This document shows, piece by piece, positions 13,101 to 22,524 of a DNA stretch of 64,000 nt (position 1 is its first letter; the number at the start of each line of letters is the position of its first letter). The notes beneath the pieces were generated by a model. It was given only the letters and a program-made list of their open reading frames with translations, did no database searches and was not told the origin of the DNA. The position numbers and the translations under genes are program-made. The stretch is from Nephromyces sp. MM_2019 (taxonomy: Eukaryota > Apicomplexa > Aconoidasida > Nephromycida). The DNA lies in NCBI GenBank assembly GCA_015657535.1, contig JADHZB010001368.1:1-64000 (forward strand), in the 5' to 3' direction.

Positions 13101-14363
13101 AGAATAGTAGCTATTCACCCCTTTCATTAAATCAAACATCGCAACCAGTTGTGTGGTGTAAATGACCGGACACACACTACCTAGGGCATCGTGCGGGGAT
13201 GCAGCTCCGATAAGATTCTGCAAAGAAGCAGGGGAAACTGAATAAAAAGCAATCCGAAGGCCTTCTAGCGCAGTAATGAGCACAAATGATGAAAAATGAC
13301 GAATTTCAGCGTCTTTTTCCCCAGTGAAATGCTGTGGTTGCTTCTTCAGGAGCTCCTTGGAAACACTGCCGTTTTCATATCTCCCAACCAGGCCTGAATA
13401 TGTTCGAACAACCTCCTCCTCTTCATCAAAAGAGGTCATTCCAAGGGAGTTTTTTGGTGGTCCAGACTGCAGGGATTGACAGTCCAGAACATCCTTATTC
13501 AGCAACGAAAAACAGCCAATTTTCCCCCTAAAATCCCCCGGTAAAGAGAAAATCTGAGCTTCATACACCGTAGCGGAATACGCACTACTTCGCACCAAAG
13601 TAAGAAACGCTACGTAGTTGGTTTCTGTGAATGAAAACACAAAAAGCCCCGGATGAGGATGGGGGCTACCAAAGTCCGTGGAAACTTCTCCAAGCTGAGT
13701 TCCAGAGAAAACTGCACTCGATGCACTTCCTTTGCAGTAAGAAGACCTAAAAAATGGCAGCTGCTTCAATCGCTGCAGGTTTTGAGCATCTCCATCATTC
13801 GTAACCGCTAATGAGATCTTGATTGCATGCAAAAACTCCAGAGAAGTTTCCGAGAAAAGAAGCATCCAATGCGAGTTAAGTAAGACACAAACAAGCAGCG
13901 AGTTGAGGTCTTCTCTCACTTCACGAGATCCAGGAGTTGAAGGCAGCTTTCTGAAGATGTTATCGCTGCCTCCAATCGCTGGAAATGCAGGTATTACATG
14001 CACATCAATAACTTCAGCTTCAAAGGAAGCTATTGAAGTTGCAGAATTACCCAAATTTCCACCACCAAATGCACCCCAAATTGACGCATCGTGGCTGGTG
14101 TTTACAACCTCTCGGCCACTAGCAGTGAGGATGCTCAGTTGCAGCCGCAAAGCCAGTTTTTCTTTGGAAAAATTGCATGAATTAGGAGGGAGAGGGAGGA
14201 ACGATGAGGAAAACTGAGGAGAAAATCGAGATGAAAACTTTGCAGAGGAGCCTTTCTCTTCATCATGATATTTTATGTTAGCAAACACAATCCTTGGAAC
14301 CCCTCTGCTCTTGAAATGGCAAAAACGAGCGTTTTTTGCCTCTAAAACACATCTGCGCTCCAT
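41..14363 (-). CDS. Giant 13-exon gene: propeller-like and LamG-like protein, function unknown
   Basis: Exons on the minus strand are 14363-12886, 12360-11978, 11440-11271, 10846-10309, 9777-9546, 8573-8474, 8176-8062, 7628-7471, 7216-7080, 6326-5630, 5232-676, 337-268 and 168-41. All introns are GT-AG, all phases agree, and the sum is 8763 nt (2920 residues plus stop). The start is the ATG at 14363. Residues 1 to about 1100 are rich in short beta strands typical of a WD-like propeller, for example VKWSVEDVILAIS in exon 9 and YSFLVCWDPETRTLLS in exon 6. Exons 10-11 are Ser-rich with helical stretches. Residues about 2050-2625 look like a LamG/concanavalin-A module: GLVAYYRFAEGEGT at the start, WTIEMWLCF in the middle and EVRFFVVYR at the end, with low-complexity insertions. 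A scaffold such as a nucleoporin or coat-type protein is conceivable, but I do not recognise the family. The terminal two exons are less certain than the rest, and the gene could run past the window. Confidence 0.75.
617..652. repeat. (GT)n microsatellite in intron 11 of the giant gene
   Basis: An almost pure GT tract on the plus strand (CA on the sense strand) lies about 20 bases inside the 5' splice site at 675. If it is read through it would encode a Thr-His run, so an intron donor at 676/675 (AGG then gtaagc) is preferred. Confidence 0.85.
1380..3080 (-). other. LamG/concanavalin-A-like module coding segment in exon 11
   Basis: Within the giant gene, the segment GLVAYYRFAEGEGTRVRDSS matches the usual opening of LamG-like domains (G-L-V-A-Y-x-F-x-E-G-x-G-T-x-x-x-D-S-S). 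It is followed by W-T-I-E-M-W and, much later, by E-V-R-F-F-V-V-Y-R, which resembles the closing strand. The module is stretched to about 570 residues by Ser-, Glu- and Gly-rich inserts. The fold call rests on motif spacing, not on a profile search. Confidence 0.55.
5587..5615. repeat. (CA)n microsatellite in intron 10 of the giant gene
   Basis: Fourteen CA units on the plus strand (GT on the sense strand), starting 14 bases inside the donor at 5629. Confidence 0.9.
7716..8060. repeat. Compound CA-rich microsatellite filling most of intron 7
   Basis: Repeats of about 24-26 bases built from cacatacaaaacacaaa and cacacacatacaa units are followed by pure (CA)n at 8041-8060. Two ambiguous bases (N at 7822 and 7870) lie inside it, consistent with collapsed or polymorphic repeat reads. 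On the sense strand the 5' splice site opens directly into (GT)n. Confidence 0.9.
8726..8990. repeat. Three-copy minisatellite with 53-bp core separated by (GT)n
   Basis: A core of about 53 bases, beginning atgcacccatcaatcactag and ending ctacttatgtctg, starts at 8726, 8805 and 8886. The cores are almost identical. They are separated by GT tracts of different length, so the period changes from 79 to 81. The array is within intron 5 of the giant gene. Confidence 0.9.
8951..8974. repeat. (GTTT)n microsatellite
   Basis: Six consecutive GTTT units directly after the last (GT)n tract of the minisatellite, inside intron 5 of the giant gene. Confidence 0.9.
10107..10134. repeat. (CA)n microsatellite in intron 4
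   Basis: A pure CA tract of about 14 units inside intron 4 of the giant gene, surrounded by further CA-rich sequence from 9990 to 10230. Confidence 0.9.
11920..11942. repeat. (CA)n microsatellite in intron 2
   Basis: A pure CA tract lying about 35-60 bases inside the 5' splice site of intron 2 of the giant gene (donor at 11977). The whole stretch 11700-11975 is rich in CACA-type words. Confidence 0.9.
12535..12554. other. 20-bp perfect palindrome in intron 1
   Basis: The sequence reads tgtgtgtgatatcacacaca, a perfect inverted repeat centred on GATATC, flanked by more TG and CA words. It lies in intron 1 of the giant gene. It may be a chance product of adjacent GT and CA tracts. Confidence 0.8.
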
Positions 14364-14649
14364 TTTCTAGCATTAGCTTCTTCCTGAAAACGAGTGACCG
14401 TGTATGGGCCACAATCAAAAACACGAGGAAGGAAATTCGGTGCTTTTTGGTGGAAAAATTGCCGCATCGCTCCGCACACAGTGAAGCTTCAAATCAGGAA
14501 GAACCGCTGGAAAAAGCTAAAGATGTGTGCAAAGAGAAGGTGGAGCTTCAAAGTTATCTGCTAAAGGAGGCTATTAGCTGTGTGTGCGAAATCTGCGATT
14601 AAATGGGGTGATTCAAAGTGTTTTGGAGGATAATGAGAAGATACGCACA

Positions 14650-14840
14650 CATTGTCCACACACAACAATGTAGTGTCGCAAAAATTACATACTGATCCAG
14701 TGTTGCACCCACAAATAGAGTCTCACATACCCTTAAGTAGAGTGTCGCACACACACTAATAGAGTATCCCACGCACAACTATAGTCTCACTCACACACAC
14801 ATCTAGTTTCGTACGCACACACAAATCTGAGTTGCGAAAA
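14650..14840. repeat. Degenerate repeats upstream of the giant gene
   Basis: Five or six imperfect copies of a word like tagagt-tc-cacacacaa appear at intervals of about 25-40 bases (for example around 14717, 14740, 14758, 14780 and 14808). The array lies about 300-480 bases upstream of the ATG at 14363 and could be part of the promoter. It also marks the end of the CA/GT-rich part of the window. Confidence 0.5.
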
Positions 14841-14844
14841 TTCG

Positions 14845-17428
14845 GGATTTTTGAGGTTATCCTCTGTAAAATATCGAATAAAGTGAAAAAAAAATCTGTA
14901 GGAACAGGGAGGCGAAGTTTCGTCATACTTTGAGGATTATAGTACCTTAGGGGTTATGGAAGAGTTTCTTGTGTGCATGTTTTAGCAAAGCGGCAAGTAG
15001 GTGTCCACAGAAGGACATTTCGCATTAACTTTGCAGGAATCCTTCGAAAGCCGGTGATATAGTGTTTCGCTCAATAACAGTGGCAGCAGTGATTTACTTT
15101 ATAGCATGAAGCTAATAATGAGGATTAAATATACGATCTACAGTATATGCGGTCTGAGTTTCTTCCCTCCTGGAGGAAAGAGAGAGTTTTTCTATGTTTA
15201 GGCTCTGCCCTCCTTAAAGCAATACGTGTGTGCATAAGCCTTTTTCCACAAGAAAAAAGAAGTATCCATTGTTGCTAAGGAAGTATTCGCCCATACACTT
15301 TGTGAGAGAGAGAGAGATAGATATATCCATGTTTATCTATAGATACACACATATCTATGTGTGTTTATGTCTTGTCTAGAGGGCCATACTAACGCAGAAA
15401 ATTAAGATATATATATCTATCTATCTAATCTCTCTGCCTTCCCCCTATCTACCTCTCTTATATTCCCTCTCACTATGCAATACATACCTCTCTACTTCCT
15501 TCTCAATTGTGAATTTAAATGCATCTCTCTCAATTTAGGCATAGAAAACAATTTTTTAAAAGCTTTCAACCTTTTCTGCCAGGTAGCAATCAAAGCTTTA
15601 AAATTCTATTATTTCAAGGCCTTGAACATACTCTTTACCATTCAATTTCGAATTCAAGCCTACGGTTTGTCTTCTTGAATCTCTAAGCCAGAGAGTATAA
15701 TTACCAGCAAAGATTCACCTTTATTGCTTTTTCCTGTAAGAGTAGCAAAACGAGTAAGTATTACCTTTTTTTCAAAAACTCATTACCTATAATGAACCGG
15801 GTATATTTTAGAGTATCACATGAAACACACACACCAACACCAACACACACGAATTAAAAAGTATCTCTTTCCAGGTTTACTGCTGCTTTAAGCATGAAAA
15901 AATATATAAAAATAAAATCTGCTACGCTAGCTATTGATGGGGAAAAACCTCCAGGACTCATATTTTTATTTCTTATCTGGTAGTATCATATTTATTGCAG
16001 AATAAGCAAAGGCTTGAATAAAAATTATCTTTACTATCGACATCATTTTGATAGAAAAAAGATAATTTTTTCGCCATAAAAGTGCTTTTTCCCCGAAGAG
16101 TCGTCGAAAAGTTGCTATAAAAAAAAAACCTCAACTGCTGGGAAGCGCTTTTTTTCGCCGAAAGCGTAGGGCTTATTGATAAAACCACAAAAAACTGGTA
16201 AAGCTGCAGATAACCAGTGCATCTAGAATACTGTCCTTAAGCGTGCACAATGAAGCCAAAATCCATAAATTATGAGATTTAAGTCAATTAGTTCTTGAAA
16301 GTGGAAAAACCTCACTTTCTGTCAAAATAAAAGCGATTCAAAGGAGGCTCAGATGCGGTAATTATTTTATGAGACATTTAATAGCCAGAGAAGATGATTT
16401 TTTTCTGAAAGAAAATTATTCTCTTAAATTCTACAAGGATTTTTCTTTCAAACTCATTTTCTTTATTCTGCAAGATGATTTTCTTCCCCCTACCCTAGCA
16501 ATACGACGAAATGATAGCTTCGAAGCCATTTTTTCTCTATACAATAAAAACAAGATCCAAATTTTGTGACAAAATAACCTTGCTCCCCCAATGCGCTGAA
16601 CATACTCTAAAAATGTACTTTCCACCACTTTCTATAGCTGCATATGGCATGCAATAGAAGCGAAACTCGTGCGGGAAGATGACATTATGCCGTGCGTCTG
16701 GCATATTCGTCAATTTGACAGTAAAATAAAAGATGCAGTATATACCCGACGGGGGGTTAAGGAGCAGAATCTTAGTTGAAACTTGACGAAGAAGCCACAG
16801 AACACGCTGCAGTATCCTTTGAGGTATTTTTGCCCTTAAAGCTATGAGATTTGAAAAGGCGTTGTCTTACTATGGCAGAGGCATTAGCCATATATGACGG
16901 AAGGTAAAGGCATTGTCTAATGCGATGGGCAGAGGCATTGTCTAATGCGATGGGCAGAGGCATTGTCTATACGATAGCGCTGCCTATATACAAACGATTG
17001 TAAAGGCGTTGGAACATTGCGAAGCTACATAACCCAAATTTAAAGGCTTTTTTAAGAGGGTATAGTGACTTTGAAAACCCACAATGCATGGTGATAAAAC
17101 CTTAGATGAAATGAATTTCTTTGGATGGACCCCAAACACCACCTGTGGAGGGGATTCGCCTGACGTCGAGTTACATGGCTTGGTCCGCAGGTATTGGGGC
17201 ATCCTAACCATTGGTGTCCATCTACATGCTGAACACCCCCACGCATCAACGTATATCATGCTTGTATGTGCATGTGTCTATGTCCAAGTAAAAAACTTTT
17301 TCCCGTCCAATGGTCATGAAAGAGGCACAGATTTCAGGTAATTTCCCTTGTCCACACACTCTTGATGTTGTAGGGTACTGAAATCTTCCAAGCCAATGCA
17401 GGGGATTTAAGAGATATCAGCATTCAAA
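14845..17428. other. Intergenic stretch
   Basis: No convincing gene was seen. It holds short GA and TA/CTAT simple repeats at about 15305-15425, an AT-rich block at 15500-16600 with only short unsupported ORFs, and a 25-bp tandem repeat at 16908-16975. ORFs on both strands at 16984-17341 overlap each other and match no family I recognise. Confidence 0.5.
16908..16975. repeat. 25-bp tandem repeat, nearly three copies
   Basis: The unit aggcattgtctaatgcg plus atgggcag begins at 16908, 16933 and 16958 with an exact 25-base period. A related but diverged word (aggcattagcc) precedes it near 16878. Confidence 0.9.
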
Positions 17429-17788
17429 ATGATTACCCGCGGTATTAGTAAGTCGTTGCATAGATGGAAAAGAACTTTTTTGATGAGAGGAAGCCCTGCG
17501 TACACCAGCTCTGTGTGGATTGTTGGCATTGGAGGAGGGCTACTCTGGATTGCGCTCTCAGAGTGGAAGAATCCCAAGGACGCTAAGTTGTTTGTAAACC
17601 CACGGAGAAAGATAGAGGTGACGGATGAAGATGTATTGAGATGGAATAGCACCATTGTGAAGGGGCGACCACTGCTACAACCAGACAGCTTGCATGAACC
17701 AAGTCAATCGCAGAAACAGGAATTAAATCATGACAGCTTAGAAGAGAGAAGGGAAAAATTGCTTAAAAGCATTAAGGAGTCGAATTAA
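17429..17788 (+). CDS. Small single-pass membrane protein, probably mitochondrial
   Basis: A 119-residue single-exon ORF from the ATG at 17429. The N-terminus is basic and rich in hydroxylated residues (K8, H11, R12, K14, R15, R20), suggestive of a mitochondrial presequence. One hydrophobic Gly-rich helix follows at about residues 28-44 (SSVWIVGIGGGLLWIAL). The C-terminal half is soluble and charged, ending in a Glu/Arg/Lys-rich helix. This layout is common among accessory subunits of respiratory complexes and ATP synthase, but no family was recognised, so the role is inference. The protein is short, and composition and codon use look coding on the plus strand. The antisense ORF at 17407-17655 is taken as a shadow. 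No splice sites are needed. Confidence 0.55.
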   Translation: MITRGISKSLHRWKRTFLMRGSPAYTSSVWIVGIGGGLLWIALSEWKNPKDAKLFVNPRRKIEVTDEDVLRWNSTIVKGRPLLQPDSLHEPSQSQKQELNHDSLEERREKLLKSIKESN

Positions 17789-17842
17789 AGATTTTTTTGC
17801 TTCAGTGAGATGGGTTGCTTGTAGCATGGTTTTCCTTAGATT

Positions 17843-18116
17843 TTAGGAATGGAAACTGGTACCATATTCTAGTAGAATTACAATCCATAGCTGTGGCGTA
17901 AGTGCATTGGAAGATGCGGGAATTTCTTGAATGGTAGAATTGGCCCTGTAAAGACTTGTGTATTTTCCTGAAAACATTGTGTACAGCCACTGTTGGTTGA
18001 CCAGAAACATCAAAACGTCGCTGCCGCCTCTTTTGTGGGTTAAAGTATTATGAATGCGGGGCGCTTCTCTCATCTCAAGGCCTGCCTCTTGGCAAATATT
18101 GGGATTTTGAGTGTTT
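17843..18116 (-). CDS. Candidate exon resembling TRAPP/Bet3-family (TRAPPC5-like) protein
   Basis: A minus-strand open stretch reads through EAGLEMREAP, then RGGSDVLMFLVNQQW and MFSGKYTSLYRAN. From memory, TRAPPC5 has a comparable order: a Met-Arg-Glu end to a helix, then R-E-T-K-V-L-x-x-L-x-F, a Trp, and L-F-G-K-x-A-D-x-L-E-x-A-N. The stretch is preceded by a stop. A C-terminal exon corresponding to the rest of the Bet3 fold was not found; the sequence downstream on this strand overlaps the plus-strand gene at 17429-17788. It may therefore be a decayed or incomplete gene, or coincidence. Confidence 0.22.
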
Positions 18117-19712
18117 CTATGGGGTGAAGTTAACGATCACTATAGTCTCCGGCTGGCTTGCCGCAGTTTCGGTTTGAATTGCATTGTCAAAGCCTTATGA
18201 ATAAGCGACTTTGGTGACGTTTCAAAAGTGATTCATAGGTCTATATGGTGCTCAATTGAAAATGGATAATATAGTATGTTATTTCGTCCAGCAGAAGGTC
18301 TAGTCATTTCCTGTGTAGTGGCTGCTTAATTCTCTCGTTTGTAGCTTTTCTTTATTCGATGAATGTCTCGAATTGTAGCAAAAATCCAAGCTACTCAAAG
18401 CGGGATTTTTTTCCGTCAAAAACGTCGGAGTCTTTTCTTCCGCTTTTCCCGGAATCTATAGCCTTATTTGTCGCGACCACCTCTAGACGAGGATAACCAC
18501 CTTTGTTTAGAGATGCTAACCGCGACGCAAAAGAGCCCGGCATCACATTTTAGCATTAGGGAATTTGCACAGAATTATTATGCTGCTACGCAATGCTGGG
18601 TTTTATGCAAAAGGCATCAGGTAGCCTTCGATAGTCTAAGTTTTAATACTTTTCCTTGTGACCGACTCTTTTTTGCTCTCTCAAATTGTCGGCAAGATGT
18701 GCTAGCGAGTATGCAGAGCCTATGGCTGAGACCCATGTGGCTTGAACTGTGTACACCTTTGGGCGCCAAGAAAATGCGGAAATCATGTGTTTCAGTTTAT
18801 GCTGGATTAGAGTGACTAGAAAAACGAGTTCTCTGGACAATACATCCGACCCACCGTGTCACAGGTCATCCACCAGCTGATAGCTCGTGAGTTTCTGTCC
18901 TCAGGAACTTGTTCACTGATTGCCGACATAAGTTATAGATTGGAGGGTAGGCTTCCCTTTTATTGCTTCATTTGAATCAAGGGCCCAAAGGAACATTGCC
19001 ATGAAGTGGAGGATCTCATTTTTCGTGCATAATTTACAAAAGCTGCTGCAGGTCGCGATGATTGCTCTACTGTGATTTTTGTAGTGGTGTTCGGTGTCAC
19101 TAACCAGCAACGCAGCGCTAATTATATCTTGTTTTATTTTGTCATCACGTCGTCGAAGTCTTGAATATTCACCAGCTTCGTATGTGATTTTCATCACAGC
19201 GCAAGGCCATCTAGCTTAGCAAATATAGGAAGTAAATTTAAACTACTAAGAGCACAAAACGTATGTTCTCTCCCTTAGTTCCGCATTGGCAGGATGGTTG
19301 TGCAACTCTGGTGAAGTCAATGGAATTGGAAACCATCTAGAAATCTCCTGACCAGGAATAGAAAACCGCATGAACTTTGAGGAAATTATAACACGTAGAT
19401 CGTCAAGCTAATTCGTGCGCTGACGTTGCACCTAACTCCGCAAGGTAGGCCCGGACTTCTCAGGATATCATCGCAATGAGTATCGCGACCCCTGCAAAAA
19501 TGCCCTCATGCGCTATGGCCCAGAATCATCGCAAGCTTTTGAGTGAAATACCCCGTCTAGTTTGGTACCACACAGGTATATTAATCCAAGCAAAGCTTTT
19601 ACAGCAAAGATCTTTGCATCTTGCCTTGAATATATGTACAAATGGAGCCCCTTCAAAGAACTAAAAGTTTAGGCTTTGTAGCTAGTAATCTTGTACATTC
19701 ACCCTTAGTCAT
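18117..19712. other. Stretch with weak ORFs only
   Basis: Two ORFs have a coding-like look but no recognisable family: 18468-18815 on plus (115 codons, no ATG at its start, Cys- and Trp-rich C-terminus) and 18913-19194 on minus (ATG at 19194, about 93 codons). Base composition here is more GC-rich than in the AT-rich blocks on either side. Neither ORF has clear splice partners, so they are left as possibilities. Confidence 0.3.
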
Positions 19713-20642
19713 ATGGATATCGGCAGCCATACGGAACACTGCCTCCCTGGAGTTCATCGCTTTTCCGTTAAGTCCCTTAAGTTCCTTATTGCTGTTATTA
19801 CCCTCAGTCAAGCAGTAGAATGCGTAGGAGGAAAAAAACAATTTATTCCCCATGAACACGTTTGCTCTTATGGCGTTGAAAGCGCTTCCTCAGCTTTATT
19901 GGAGCTCCCACATCTCATCCGTAGAGGAAACCACAGCGCATCCAGGCCTGCTTCTGGCAACCTTGCTTTTTTGCTAACTTTGCTTCCAAAGAAAAGGGCA
20001 TCTTTATTATCTCGACTATACAGTGGGCTTTTAGCGTCGCCGGCCCAGGCGAAATTAGCCCTCCTCAAAGACGGAAAAGACAGATCCGGAGCCTTTAGTA
20101 TCCTTGAGATTTCTGGAAGGCAACATTGGGTGGAGGTTGGGAGGCACTATGATGTGTACAGAATTCACCAGGCCCCAGGAAGGAAGATTGCTTGCCACAG
20201 AGTGCTGATACACGAAACCTCTGACGGAAGATTTTTTCTTGGACAGCCTTATCTCGACAATGTTAGAGTGACGGCTGAAGTTGTGGCCCACTTTCGCGGC
20301 CACAAAGTATTTGTGTTCAAACATCGACCAAAGAAGCATTACCGAAGGCATTACGGGCACCGGCAAGAGATGACGCGATTGAAAGTACTCAAGGTTGATG
20401 TCCTTGATCAGACCAGCGATGCAGTAGGTGGAGTTAAAAACTATCTTCACGGGGATCCACTCTACGGCCTCCTTAAAAAGTGTCAACTACGGGGTGTTTC
20501 CCGGGCTGGCTCGCCCCCAAGCTTTACTTTTAATAACAAGGGGAAATGCTCATACAAGAAAAAGTTAACTCAAGGGGATGAACTCCGAGATTTTGATCCA
20601 CTGCTGAATAAACAGCTTATAAGGGAGCAGTTGATGCTGTGA
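19713..20642 (+). CDS. Ribosomal protein bL21, probably plastid (apicoplast)-targeted
   Basis: A 309-residue single-exon protein starting at ATG 19713. Residues about 127-230 are a bacterial-type bL21 domain: FSILEISGRQHWVEVG, then YDVYRI, VAHFRGHKVFVFKHR and the basic run KKHYRRHYGHRQ that marks the L21 signature. bL21 binds 23S-type rRNA in the large subunit of organellar ribosomes. Bacterial bL21 is about 100 residues, so about 125 extra residues precede the core and about 80 follow it. Residues 22-36 form a hydrophobic segment after K20 (LKFLIAVITLSQAVE), like a signal peptide. The following stretch is rich in Ser, Ala, His and Arg and poor in acids, like a transit peptide. That bipartite layout favours a plastid with extra membranes over the mitochondrion. 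The 25 residues before the hydrophobic segment are long for a signal peptide, so the true start or an upstream exon is uncertain. Confidence 0.82.
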   Translation: MDIGSHTEHCLPGVHRFSVKSLKFLIAVITLSQAVECVGGKKQFIPHEHVCSYGVESASSALLELPHLIRRGNHSASRPASGNLAFLLTLLPKKRASLLSRLYSGLLASPAQAKLALLKDGKDRSGAFSILEISGRQHWVEVGRHYDVYRIHQAPGRKIACHRVLIHETSDGRFFLGQPYLDNVRVTAEVVAHFRGHKVFVFKHRPKKHYRRHYGHRQEMTRLKVLKVDVLDQTSDAVGGVKNYLHGDPLYGLLKKCQLRGVSRAGSPPSFTFNNKGKCSYKKKLTQGDELRDFDPLLNKQLIREQLML

Positions 20643-22261
20643 CGTATTAGCTTGACTTCAATCAATGCCTTTGTTTCACCATATAACAATCCTGTCTAAT
20701 GGCGTCATATTGACCCAAAGGCAATACTAGCTGGTTGTTCAAAATATCTCTAGTTTCAGAAGACTGAATCTTTTTTGAGATATATCCTTGCTTTACGTGC
20801 TTTTTATGAGTTGCTCTGATGTACACACTTCCAGGAACTACTATATGCGAAGGGATCAAAAATCTGGGGTCGTAATATGGTTATGCAAAAATTTTTTTAT
20901 GTGGGACTGAATTGAAACGTAAATAAAACTTTACCATTTGCTCTGTATTTCTTCTCAACTTCCTGTTTATTTTCAATGGAATGTATCGAATACACCTAAA
21001 ATTTTGCATGTACTGCAGTTGCATCTTGGAATAATTTTTTATTGCTAAAGCCCTACCTTTTTCTAAATCGTAAAGAATACTCGTGGGTAGGATTTTCACA
21101 ATTTTCTGGGATTTTTTTTTTTGGCTGCATTGCGATTTATATCATGAAGTCTTTCCTAATTATTAACTTTAGTCTACCTAATGTTAATGACAGGCCCAGA
21201 AATAATATTCCAAAAAAATTCCGCCTTATAGGTAAAGTTAGAGCAATTTCAATGTTACTCCACAAAAAGCTTTTTACCTCGTAATTTGACGGGCTGGTTA
21301 GTGCTTTTTCAGCTTTTAGGTGCCCTGTCATGCTCCATATTGAATTGTAACTGAATGGGTTAAAAAGCTTTGGAAAGTAATGGCGATAAGCAAGAGTGAT
21401 CGCAATGCTACTGACGAGGCGCTAACCTGTTTAGTTGTCTCTCGGCGTATTTTAATTTTTATACTAGGTAAAGTGTAGTTAAGCCGACTGCAAAAATCAA
21501 ATTGAGCATTCCTATTAGGTAAAAACTTAACCAATAGGGCCGGAAACCGCATCATTTTCCTTACTGGACGTTTCTAAGGTTATATCGGACTTTTGAGTCA
21601 TCTTGCTGATCCATTCCGCTCGTTAAAGAAGGGTTGCCTTTAAATTCTGAATCTGTTTGAGGCTTAACTAGGATTGTATCATCAAGATAAACATCCTAAC
21701 ATTACTTGATAATTTAGAGCTCTCTCCCTTTAAGTATCATTCTCACTCTTTCGTGCCGTAATATTTTAATGGAATATTAGAAGCTTACATAAACATCCTT
21801 GTTAGGCGACAGAGAGTCACATAAAACTTGAGATTGAGCGAGTGCACTAAGTACATTTCTGCATAGATTGAATAATGCCAGCATAGCGTGGGCGAGGAAT
21901 GCGGAGAATGCACTACTAGTATTTTGAATCTCGGGAAACAACTTTCCTGTCAGCATGGTCAGCCGGGTAGGGTGCACTTAGCTCCTCATGAGAAGCTGCC
22001 TTGTTGGGATTTGGTGTGCTTTCTTGGGTCCTGCGGCCGTTGCCCTCAGTTTCAACTTCGGTGGTGGTGCATCCTGCTTTGCCTTCAGATAGGTAAGAGC
22101 AGTTTTCCTGGCTGATTCCCTCATTATTAGGGCTGCTTGGATGCTCGCCGGTAATGCCTATTTCAGTAGAGCCCTCTTGTCTGCATAAGAGTAGGGTAGT
22201 TTGTACTTTGTTAGTATATTGGCAGTTTGACCTTTGATATGGTTGCGACGCACTCCATTGG
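20643..22261. other. Intergenic stretch
   Basis: No supported gene. Short ORFs occur on both strands. Around 21890-22110 on plus there is a GC-richer patch with a 34-codon ATG frame (from about 21988) ending at a TAG that abuts a gtaaga donor-like site. It could be a fragment of an exon but has no recognisable content. Confidence 0.35.
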
Positions 22262-22524
22262 TCATGCTAGTGGATATATCAGCACGTACCCTTCCTCGAA
22301 TACAGGAGACAAGGGCCTTGCCGGTATCGTTTCGATTAGTGCCCTAGATAATCCGTGGTGGTTCATAAATTTTTTTGTAAAGGCCCCGAGCGGTATGGTG
22401 TCCAGCGCGAAATTAGCGCGAGGACTGGTTATGTGCTCTGCCGGGTAGGACTCTTTATTTTGCACGGGTACCAAGGCAGAATCATCTAGGGCGCTTCTAG
22501 TGTAATTATTTGTATTATTCCCCT
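22262..22524 (-). CDS. Possible second part of an unresolved gene
   Basis: A minus-strand frame is open from about 22524 down to the TGA at 22262. It reads SALDDSALVPVQNKES, then SPRANFALDTIPLGAF and IPARPLSPVFEEGYVLIY, which looks like real protein. It is shifted in frame relative to the coiled-coil ORF immediately upstream at 22486-22872 and overlaps its end. A short intron, a frameshift or an assembly indel could join them. I tested introns using the tacgttag acceptor near 22525, and the phases did not match. No family was recognised. Confidence 0.3.

Noticed and set aside
22227..22448. 73-codon plus-strand ORF
   Set aside because: Overlaps a minus-strand frame with more protein-like content next to a coiled-coil ORF; no motif on plus.
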